This document shows positions 5,682 through 10,745 of a stretch of DNA of 13,305 nt, piece after piece; within the stretch, counting starts at the first letter, position 1, and each line of letters starts with the position of its first letter. Under the pieces are notes generated by a model. That model searched no databases and was not told where the DNA came from. It saw only the letters and a program-made list of their open reading frames with translations. Origin of the DNA: an uncultured Clostridia bacterium (GTDB taxonomy: Bacteria; Bacillota; Clostridia; Oscillospirales; CAG-272); contig CAMJDE010000026.1 in assembly GCA_946404295.1 (NCBI GenBank), positions 1 to 13,305 of the forward strand, in the 5' to 3' direction. The position numbers and the translations under genes are program-made.

Positions 5682-6503
5682 TCAGTTGCCCCCTTCGTTG
5701 GATTTGTTGAAGCTGCGGCCCCCGGCGTTTCTGCCGAAGCGACGCTCGCCTCCGTTGTTACGGGGTCCGGCGTTGTTGCCGAACCGGCGGTCGCCGTCGC
5801 GGCGGCCTCCGTCGTTGCGGCGCGGACGTCTGTCGCGGCGCTCTTCGGTTCTTCTCTCGGCGGCTCCGGCGCTCTCCGCGAGCACCTCGCCGCGGTAGAT
5901 CCAGACCTTGACGCCGATCTTACCGTAGGTGGTGTTGGCTTCCCAGAAACCGTACTCGATGTCGGCGCGGAGCGTCTGCAGCGGAATGGTTCCCTCGTGA
6001 TAATGCTCGGTGCGCGCGATCTCGGCGCCGCCGAGACGGCCGCCGCAGGACACTTTCACGCCCTTGGCGCCGAGTTTCATCGTCCGACCGATCGCCTGTT
6101 TCATGGCACGGCGGAACGAGGTACGCTTCTCAAGCTGCGAGGCGATGTTCTCGGCGACGAGCTGAGCGTTCAGATCGGGGTTCTTGATCTCGAACACGTT
6201 GACGGCGACCGGTTTACCGACCATCGCCTCGAGTTCGGTCTTGAGCTTCTCGATCTCGACGCCGCCGCGACCGATCACCATACCGGGCTTCGCGCAGTGG
6301 ATGAACACGCGGACTCTCGCCCGGTCGCGCTCGATCTCGACCTTCGGAACGCCGGCTGCCTGGAGTTTTTCTTTCAGATACTTTCTGATCTTATAATCGG
6401 AAACGATGGTGTCACCGATCTCTTCGTCCTTCACGAACCATCTGGAATCCCAGTTCTTGATAACGCCGACGCGCAGGCCGTGCGGATTCACTTTCTGTCC
6501 CAT
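5682..6503 (-). CDS. rpsC: 30S ribosomal protein S3 with R/G/N-rich C-terminal extension
   Basis: S3 forms part of the mRNA entry channel and its helicase activity in the 30S head. The 273-residue product begins MGQKVNPHGLRVGVIKNWDS and has a KH domain with the loop GMVIGRGG (74-81). The C-terminal S3 domain includes VSCGGRLGGAEIARTEHYHE (151-170) and GKIGVKVWIYRGE (195-207), where the ordinary protein nearly ends. A further tail of about 63 residues (211-273) is rich in Arg, Gly, Asn and Asp, and includes the near-repeat GDRRFGNNAG / GERRFGRNAG with a 15-residue period. Typical S3 is roughly 215-235 residues. The stop lies 2 nt before rplP. AGGAGGT is about 10 nt before the ATG. Confidence 0.97.
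   Translation of the reverse strand: MGQKVNPHGLRVGVIKNWDSRWFVKDEEIGDTIVSDYKIRKYLKEKLQAAGVPKVEIERDRARVRVFIHCAKPGMVIGRGGVEIEKLKTELEAMVGKPVAVNVFEIKNPDLNAQLVAENIASQLEKRTSFRRAMKQAIGRTMKLGAKGVKVSCGGRLGGAEIARTEHYHEGTIPLQTLRADIEYGFWEANTTYGKIGVKVWIYRGEVLAESAGAAERRTEERRDRRPRRNDGGRRDGDRRFGNNAGPRNNGGERRFGRNAGGRSFNKSNEGGN
5722..5795 (-). repeat. Tandem near-repeat encoding the S3 tail
   Basis: Two 29-nt copies at 5722-5750 and 5767-5795 agree at 24 of 29 positions with a 45-nt offset. They encode the GERRFGRNAG and GDRRFGNNAG repeats of the rpsC tail. The in-frame 15-codon period suggests growth of the tail by duplication. That history is inference. Confidence 0.7.
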
Positions 6504-6506
6504 CGA

Positions 6507-6932
6507 TCAACCGACCTCCTTTTCCGATTTTCTTTCCCTCACGACGAGGGTGACGTGGCTGGTTCTCTTGAGAATGCCGAACGCTCTTCCCTGGGCTCTC
6601 GGCTGCATACGCTTCAGCGTCGGGCCGGGGCAAACGAAGCACTCGGCGACGTAAAGCGAAGCGGTATCCATCCCGAGACCCTTCTCGGCGTTCTTGTGCT
6701 CGGCGTTCGCGACGGCGCTGTTCAGCAATTTGATCAGGTATTCGCTCGCCGAACGGCGGGTGTTCTTCAGGATCGCCATCGCCGTGTCGGTATCCTTACC
6801 GCGGATCAGGTCCAGAACGATCTTCATCTTCCGGGGGGAGATCCTGACATACTTCAGATACGCTCTTCCCTCGGGCGCGTTCTTTTCGGCGGCCTTGCGG
6901 GCTTCAAGAGCTTCTCTTTTCTCTTTCTGCAT
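6507..6932 (-). CDS. rplV: 50S ribosomal protein L22 with N-terminal extension
   Basis: L22 binds all domains of 23S rRNA, and its long beta-hairpin lines the peptide exit tunnel near the macrolide site. The 141-residue product has the conserved start of the fold at YVRISPRKMKIVLDLIRGK (28-46), NSAVANAEHKNAEKGL (71-86) and the tunnel hairpin region GPTLKRMQPRAQGRAFGILK (103-122), followed by RTSHVTLVV. Before the fold lies a charged, helix-prone N-terminal extension of about 22 residues (MQKEKREALEARKAAEKNAP). Many Bacillota L22 proteins, around 110-115 residues, lack it. The start at 6932 is supported by AGGAGG about 10 nt upstream. There are 3 nt to rpsC and 17 nt from rpsS. Confidence 0.96.
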   Translation of the reverse strand: MQKEKREALEARKAAEKNAPEGRAYLKYVRISPRKMKIVLDLIRGKDTDTAMAILKNTRRSASEYLIKLLNSAVANAEHKNAEKGLGMDTASLYVAECFVCPGPTLKRMQPRAQGRAFGILKRTSHVTLVVRERKSEKEVG

Positions 6933-6949
6933 GATCAGTTATCCTCCTG

Positions 6950-7231
6950 TCAGTTTCCGTTGTTCGACGTCTTGGAGCCGGCGTGGCCCTTAAACGTACG
7001 GGTAGGCGCGAACTCGCCGAGTTTGTGACCGACCATATCCTCGGTGATATAGACCGGAACGTGCTTTCTGCCGTCGTGGACGGCGATCGTATGTCCGACG
7101 AACTCCGGGAAGATGGTCGAGGCACGGGACCACGTCTTCAGTACTTTCTTCTCGCCCTTCGCGTTCATCTCGCAGACTCTGTTGAAGAGTTTGACTTCGA
7201 CAAAAGGCGGTTTCTTCAGACTTCTGCTCAT
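6950..7231 (-). CDS. rpsS: 30S ribosomal protein S19
   Basis: S19 sits in the 30S head with S13 and contacts the A-site tRNA region. The 93-residue product begins MSRSLKKPPFVEVKLFNRV. It contains TWSRASTIFPEFVGHTIAVH and the family signature KLGEFAPTRTFKGHAG near the C-terminus, with the usual short polar ending. GAAGGGAG lies about 10 nt upstream of the ATG. The gene is spaced 25 nt after rplB and 17 nt before rplV. Confidence 0.97.
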   Translation of the reverse strand: MSRSLKKPPFVEVKLFNRVCEMNAKGEKKVLKTWSRASTIFPEFVGHTIAVHDGRKHVPVYITEDMVGHKLGEFAPTRTFKGHAGSKTSNNGN

Positions 7232-7256
7232 ATTTTGTGTGCTCCCTTCTCAGCCG

Positions 7257-8087
7257 TTACTTGCTGTTTCTGCGCTTGACGATGAACTTGTCGGTTCTCG
7301 CCTTGCTGTTTCTCGTCTTGTATCCGAGGGCGGGTTTACCCCACGGGGTCACGGGCCCGGGATGACCGACGGGAGATTTGCCTTCGCCGCCGCCGTGCGG
7401 GTGGTCGACAGGGTTCATGACCGAACCTCTGACGGTCGGGCGGATGCCGAGGTGACGGGTCTTACCGGCTTTGCCGAGTTTCACGGTCTCGTGCTCGACG
7501 TTGCCGACCTGACCGATCGTCGCCTTGCAGTCGAGGCGGACGATGCGAACCTCTCCCGAAGGAAGACGGATCTGCGCCACGCCGTTCTCCTTCGCCATCA
7601 GCTGAGCCGCGGCGCCGGCGGAACGGACGAGCTGCGCACCCTTGCCGGGATAGAGCTCGACGTTGTGGATGAAGGTACCGACCGGGATCGCCGAGATAGG
7701 CAGGCAGTTGCCCGGTTTGATGTCGGCCTCGGCGCCCGAGTAGACGACGTCGCCGTCCTTCAGTCCGACGGGAGCGATGATATAGCTCTTTTTGCCGGAT
7801 TCGTTTTCAAGCAGAGCGATATACGCGGTGCGGTTGGGGTCGTACTCGACGCCGATGACCTTCGCGGGTTCGTCGTTCTGCCGCTTGAAGTCCATGATAC
7901 GGTACTTCTGCTTGTTGCCGCCGCCGTGATGACGGACGGTGATCCGACCGTAGCTGTTTCTGCCGGCGGTCTTCTTCTTTTTGGTGATCAGACTCTTTTC
8001 GGGAGAGAACTTGGTCACCTCTTCGAAGGAAGGCGCCTGCATATTTCTGCGCGACGGAGTTGTCGGCTTATACTTAACGGTAGCCAT
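7257..8087 (-). CDS. rplB: 50S ribosomal protein L2
   Basis: L2 binds 23S rRNA next to the peptidyl transferase centre and is needed for subunit association. The 276-residue product has the N-terminal OB-fold region with NSYGRITVRHHGGGNKQKYR (44-63). An SH3-like domain follows, with GAQLVRSAGAAAQLMAKENG (150-169). The near-invariant MNPVDHPHGGGEGKSPVGHP (224-243) includes His229, the residue tied to peptidyl transfer in family studies. AAGGAGGAG overlaps the rplW stop, so the two genes are closely linked. Length matches the family. Confidence 0.98.
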   Translation of the reverse strand: MATVKYKPTTPSRRNMQAPSFEEVTKFSPEKSLITKKKKTAGRNSYGRITVRHHGGGNKQKYRIMDFKRQNDEPAKVIGVEYDPNRTAYIALLENESGKKSYIIAPVGLKDGDVVYSGAEADIKPGNCLPISAIPVGTFIHNVELYPGKGAQLVRSAGAAAQLMAKENGVAQIRLPSGEVRIVRLDCKATIGQVGNVEHETVKLGKAGKTRHLGIRPTVRGSVMNPVDHPHGGGEGKSPVGHPGPVTPWGKPALGYKTRNSKARTDKFIVKRRNSK

Positions 8088-8102
8088 TTACGCTGCTCCT
8101 CC

Positions 8103-8396
8103 TTAGTTCAGACTGTCGAAGAAGGCGATGGTCTTGGAATCCTCGGTGAGGATCACGACCGCTTTCTTCCACGTTCTGGTGGTACCGGCGTGAACGCCCA
8201 TCCGTTTCGGCTTGGACTTCACGTTGACGGTGTTGACCTTCTCGACCTTGACGCCGAACATCTCCTCGACCGCCGCGGCGATCTCGGGTTTGGTCGCGGA
8301 CTTCTCAACCTCGAAGCAGTAGCGCTTCTTGGCGGCGAGGTCCATGCTCTTCTCGGTGATCAGAGGCCGTCTGATGATATCGGATGCGAGTTTCAT
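8103..8396 (-). CDS. rplW: 50S ribosomal protein L23
   Basis: L23 lies at the peptide exit and is the main ribosomal contact for trigger factor and SRP. The 97-residue product MKLASDIIRRPLITEKSMDL has the conserved RPLITEKS start. It continues with YCFEVEKSATKPEIAAAVEE and VNTVNVKSKPKRMG, the loop that reaches into the exit region. The ATG shares ATGA with the rplD stop, a 4-nt overlap. AGGAGGTG lies 8 nt upstream, inside rplD, so translation is very likely coupled. Confidence 0.97.
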   Translation of the reverse strand: MKLASDIIRRPLITEKSMDLAAKKRYCFEVEKSATKPEIAAAVEEMFGVKVEKVNTVNVKSKPKRMGVHAGTTRTWKKAVVILTEDSKTIAFFDSLN

Positions 8397-9058
8397 TTGC
8401 CGTACACCTCCTGGATCTTTTCGGCAGCGGCGCGGGTCAGGATCAGCTTGCCGCTGTTCAGAATGTCGTAGACGTTGACGTCGGAGCAGACGGTCTTCTC
8501 GCCGACCTCGTTCTCGGCGCCGAAGAAGTGCGACACCTTCGCGCCGGGCACGTTGGCACAGCTCTTGATGACGACCTCGTCGATGGAATCGAGCACGAGC
8601 ATCGGTTTCTTATCCGCTGCGAGCGCGGCGAACATCCCGACCATGGTCTTGGTGCTGTAATCGTCAAGCTTCACGGCGTCGACGATCACGAGTTCCTTCG
8701 CGGCGCACTTGCCCGACAGAGCCGAGATCAGGGCGGCGCGTTTGGTTCTCTTGTCAAGGTTCACGCGATAGGAGCGGGGCTTCGGACCGAGCGCGACGCC
8801 GCCGTGGGTCCACTGCGGAGCGCGGGTCGAACCCTGTCTTGCGTGTCCGGTGCCCTTCTGTCTCCAGGGCTTCTTCCCGCCGCCCGAAACCTCGGTGCGG
8901 GTCAGGGTGGATTGGGTCCCCTGTCTCTGGTTGAGCAGGTACGCCCGGACAGCGGTATGGAGGATGTCGGATCTGACTTCCTGGCCGAACACGGCGTCGG
9001 AGAGTTTGATCTTGCCGACTTCCTTGCCCGCCATATCAACAACTTTCATATTAGGCAT
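8393..9058 (-). CDS. rplD: 50S ribosomal protein L4
   Basis: L4 binds 23S rRNA early in assembly, and its extended loop reaches the exit tunnel constriction. In E. coli it is also the autogenous regulator of the S10 operon, acting on the leader upstream of rpsJ. The 221-residue product has the loop GGGKKPWRQKGTGHARQGST (59-78) followed by RAPQWTHGGVALGPKPRSY, intact and wild-type-like. The C-terminal Rossmann-like domain includes LVIVDAVKLDD and KPMLVLDSIDE. AAGGAGG lies about 9 nt before the ATG in the 18-nt rplC-rplD gap. If regulation by L4 is conserved here, the leader at 10129-10368 is the expected target. Confidence 0.97.
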   Translation of the reverse strand: MPNMKVVDMAGKEVGKIKLSDAVFGQEVRSDILHTAVRAYLLNQRQGTQSTLTRTEVSGGGKKPWRQKGTGHARQGSTRAPQWTHGGVALGPKPRSYRVNLDKRTKRAALISALSGKCAAKELVIVDAVKLDDYSTKTMVGMFAALAADKKPMLVLDSIDEVVIKSCANVPGAKVSHFFGAENEVGEKTVCSDVNVYDILNSGKLILTRAAAEKIQEVYGK

Positions 9059-9076
9059 TGTAACTTCCTCCTTCCG

Positions 9077-9709
9077 TTATGCTTTCACCGAATCACGGAT
9101 GAAGACGATCCCGCCCCGCGAACCGGGAACGGCGCCCTTCACGGCGATCAGGTTCTTCTCGGAATCGATTTTGACGACGGAAAGGTTCAGGATCGTGACC
9201 TGCTCGTTTCCGTACTGCCCCGCCATCTTCTTATTCTTGAAAACGCGGGAGGGCGAAGAGTTCGCGCCCATCGAGCCGACCTCGCGGTGTACGGGGCCGG
9301 TACCGTGCGTCATTTTCAGCACGTGGTGGTTCCATCTCTTGATCGATCCGGTGTAGCCGCGGCCCTTGGTGATCCCGGTGATGTCGACCTTTTCGCCGAC
9401 GGCGAAGGTATCGACGGTGATCACGTCTCCGGCGTTGACAGCCGAGCAATCGTCCAGACGGAATTCCTTGAGGTGTCTCTTCGGGGAGACGCCCGTTTTG
9501 GCGAGATGACCCTTCTCGGGTTTGTTGAGTTTCTTCTCCGAGCAGTCGCCGAAGGCGAGCTGGAGAGCGTCGTAGCCATCCTTCTCGGCGGTCTTCTTCT
9601 GCGTCACGGCGCAGGGACCCGCTTCGATCAGGGTGACGGGGATGACGTTGCCGATCTCGTCGAAGATCTGCTTCATACCGAGTTTCTTGCCGATAATGCC
9701 TTTTTTCAT
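9077..9709 (-). CDS. rplC: 50S ribosomal protein L3
   Basis: L3 is an assembly initiator protein that binds near the 3' end of 23S rRNA, with a loop reaching the peptidyl transferase centre. The 210-residue product begins MKKGIIGKKLGMKQIFDEIG. It has the family motif VDITGITKGRGYTGSIKRWN (108-127), then MTHGTGPVHREVGSMGANSS, the loop that in E. coli contains the glutamine methylated by PrmB. Here that loop reads GSMGANSSPSR, and the E. coli GQNQ is not kept, so methylation at that site is not expected. GAGAGGA lies before the ATG. The 107-nt spacer upstream is structured. Confidence 0.97.
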   Translation of the reverse strand: MKKGIIGKKLGMKQIFDEIGNVIPVTLIEAGPCAVTQKKTAEKDGYDALQLAFGDCSEKKLNKPEKGHLAKTGVSPKRHLKEFRLDDCSAVNAGDVITVDTFAVGEKVDITGITKGRGYTGSIKRWNHHVLKMTHGTGPVHREVGSMGANSSPSRVFKNKKMAGQYGNEQVTILNLSVVKIDSEKNLIAVKGAVPGSRGGIVFIRDSVKA

Positions 9710-9816
9710 TTTCTTCCTCTCTTTCGGTTATTGGTTGACGGTTGGATTTCCGGTTGCCCGGTCCGTCAACTTGACCACGAGGCGTGGTTTTCCGGCGACC
9801 CCGCCGGGGGACTTCC
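9710..9816 (-). other. Structured 107-nt spacer between rpsJ and rplC
   Basis: Three hairpins follow one another on the transcribed strand. They are CCGGCG-GGGU-CGCCGG (9807-9792, 6 bp), ACCACG-CCU-CGUGGU (9788-9774, 6 bp), and a larger element with an outer stem GUUGACGG (9770-9763) / CCGUCAAC (9741-9734). Inside that outer stem is CCGG-GCAA-CCGG (9761-9750), a GNRA-capped inner stem, leaving a 1-nt by 8-nt internal loop. The rplC ribosome binding site follows about 15 nt later. There is no U-run after any stem and no ORF. This looks like a designed RNA element and could be a protein-binding or processing site; its family is not recognised. Confidence 0.65.
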
Positions 9817-10128
9817 TTACTTGTTCTCGATCTCGATCTCGACGCCTGCGGGGAGTTCGACGCTCATCAGAGCCTCGACCGTCTTCGCCTGCGGGTTGAG
9901 AATGTCGACAAGCCGTTTGTGAGTGCGACGCTCGAACTGTTCCCGGCTATCCTTGTACTTGTGCACCGCGCGAAGGATCGTGATGATCTCCTTCTCGGTG
10001 GGCAGCGGGATGGGGCCGGAGACGGCGTTGCCGTTCCGTTTCGCGATCTCCACGATCTTTGCCGCAGCGGCGTCGACAAGGGTGTGATCGTAGCTCTTCA
10101 GTCTCACTCTCAGTTTCTCGTTTGCCAT
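9817..10128 (-). CDS. rpsJ: 30S ribosomal protein S10 (NusE)
   Basis: S10 is a 30S head protein and, as NusE, pairs with NusB and NusG in transcription antitermination and transcription-translation coupling. The 103-residue product begins MANEKLRVRLKSYDHTLVDA. It has the conserved GPIPLPTEKEIITILRAVHK and KDSREQFERRTHKRLVDILN, which includes the S10 signature, and ends VELPAGVEIEIENK. The ATG at 10128 has AAGGAGGA 8 nt upstream. A longer in-frame reading adds 15 residues that cross the Shine-Dalgarno, so I reject it. It is the first gene of the operon, downstream of the leader. Confidence 0.98.
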   Translation of the reverse strand: MANEKLRVRLKSYDHTLVDAAAAKIVEIAKRNGNAVSGPIPLPTEKEIITILRAVHKYKDSREQFERRTHKRLVDILNPQAKTVEALMSVELPAGVEIEIENK

Positions 10129-10368
10129 TTGGTGGTTCCTCCTTCTTGATTTTTGGGAGGGCGATGCTTTCACACCGTGCCGGGCGTATCATTCACGCCC
10201 CGAGGAAAACGGGGAATCCGCCCACCGCTGAATGAGACGGACCCGCCCGACGAAAAAGACACGGTTATGCGGTTCTCCGCACTTGTTTTTTCGCCCGATT
10301 TTCGGACATACTCCACGAAAATTCCCCGCATTTCTGCGGCAACCTCTCGCTTCATCGCATATCAAGCT
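10129..10368 (-). promoter_or_regulatory. S10 operon 5' leader, about 240 nt, with several hairpins
   Basis: The transcribed strand from the predicted start (about 10368) to the rpsJ ATG holds, in order: CCGCA-GAAA-UGCGG (10339-10326), GUCCGA-AAA-UCGGGC (10307-10293), UGCGG-AGAA-CCGCA (10281-10268), and CCCCG-UUUUCCU-CGGGG (10214-10198). That last stem competes with GGGCGU-GAAUGAU-ACGCCC (10200-10182). The final hairpin is CGGUGU-GAAA-GCAUCG (10177-10162). The first and third hairpins share arms, so UGCGG of one can pair with CCGCA of the other. In E. coli the S10 leader is the L4 target that controls this operon; I cannot match the fold here to that element. No U-run follows any stem. Confidence 0.65.
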
Positions 10369-10373
10369 CGACT

Positions 10374-10402
10374 ATTATATATCATTTGAGGTCAAAAATC
10401 AA
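10374..10402 (-). promoter_or_regulatory. Sigma-A promoter of the S10-spc operon
   Basis: The minus strand reads TTGATT (10402-10397), a 17-nt spacer, and a perfect TATAAT (10379-10374). The -35 matches TTGA of the consensus, and the spacing is ideal. Transcription should start near 10368. A second TTGACC lies nearer the -10 but at only 10 nt, so it is not used as the -35. No better promoter is seen on this strand between here and rpsJ. Confidence 0.82.
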
Positions 10403-10428
10403 CGGTTTCAAAAAATATTTGCAAAAAT
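10403..10428 (-). promoter_or_regulatory. A/T-rich UP element upstream of the S10 promoter
   Basis: Directly upstream of the -35, the minus strand reads TTTTTGCAAATATTTTTTG, then AAACCG. A- and T-tracts in this place are typical of UP elements bound by the RNA polymerase alpha C-terminal domain. It contrasts with the GC-rich surroundings and suits a strong housekeeping promoter. Confidence 0.55.
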
Positions 10429-10432
10429 GGGT

Positions 10433-10643
10433 GTAGAAATTTCGGGGCGTTTTTACTCTCGTTTTTGTGCAAGAGTACCAATTTTTGCCCGAAAAGGGTA
10501 AAAAAAGGGCGTTACGACGGAGGAAGCGGGCTGTTCCGGGGCTTCCCTTTCCCAGGTTTTTCGCGCGTGCGGGGGCGCGCGGGGGCGCGAGCGCCCCTGC
10601 GCGCTAAAAAATACGGAAGATTTCGCTCCGACGCCCCTTTTGG
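10433..10643. other. Non-coding spacer between the divergent promoters
   Basis: No credible ORF is seen. Apart from the separately listed GC-rich hairpin, it holds an inverted pair TACTCT (10454-10459) / AGAGTA (10472-10477) and a pair GGAAGC (10522-10527) / GCTTCC (10541-10546). The latter is followed 10 nt later by a short T-run at 10557-10561, a poor terminator shape on the plus strand. An A-run lies at 10499-10506. Nothing here clearly matches a known RNA family. Confidence 0.4.
10575..10604. other. GC-rich 14-bp inverted repeat between the divergent promoters
   Basis: GCGCGCGGGGGCGC (10575-10588) pairs with GCGCCCCTGCGCGC (10591-10604) across only GA. All positions are G-C pairs except one G-U in RNA, and the innermost pair would open to form a CGAG loop. 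GGGGGCGCG occurs twice, at 10571-10579 and 10581-10589. The plus strand continues with TAAAAAA, not a U-run. The minus strand has its T-run before the stem, so it is not a standard intrinsic terminator in either direction. It sits outside both predicted transcripts. Confidence 0.6.
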
Positions 10644-10674
10644 TTACAATCTGTTCACAAATTTGGGCTATAAT
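10644..10674 (+). promoter_or_regulatory. Probable promoter of the membrane protein-polA operon
   Basis: A perfect TATAAT lies at 10669-10674 and predicts a start near 10681. The -35 is weak: TTACAA (10644-10649) at 19 nt is the best-placed candidate, while TTCACA (10654-10659) is closer to consensus but only 9 nt away. The -10 is supported by its position upstream of the gene; the -35 is uncertain and activator help is possible. Confidence 0.5.
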
Positions 10675-10700
10675 AGACGTGTATGTGCCTTTTGAACCTC

Positions 10701-10718
10701 CCCGGGACGCGTCCCGGG
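10701..10718 (+). promoter_or_regulatory. Perfect 18-bp palindrome in the predicted 5' UTR (operator or hairpin)
   Basis: CCCGGGACGCGTCCCGGG reads the same on both strands. It lies about 27 nt after the -10 and 28 nt before the ATG of the next gene. As DNA it could be a dimeric repressor site. As RNA it would form a 7-bp stem with a CGCG loop, close to the ribosome binding site at about 10727-10735. Neither role is proven by the sequence. Confidence 0.55.
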
Positions 10719-10745
10719 ATCCGATAGGAAAGGAACCGACGCGCT

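Noticed and set aside
5679..9922. Long plus-strand open frames opposite rpsC-rplV, rplB-rplW and rplD-rplC (449, 452 and 512 codons)
   Set aside because: They lie exactly antisense to well-conserved ribosomal protein genes, have Asp/Leu/Arg/Val-rich composition typical of reading GC-rich codons backwards, and have no recognisable domain.
10129..10173. 15-residue N-terminal extension of S10
   Set aside because: It crosses the Shine-Dalgarno, and S10 is conserved from MANEKLRVRL onward.
10522..10561. Possible plus-strand terminator GGAAGC/GCTTCC followed by a short T-run
   Set aside because: The T-run is 10 nt past the stem, the loop is 13 nt, and no plus-strand gene ends upstream of it in the window.
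10153..10695. Short plus-strand open frames of 76-89 codons across the divergent region
   Set aside because: They overlap the S10 promoter, leader and GC-rich hairpin, lack good ribosome binding sites, and show no protein-like features.
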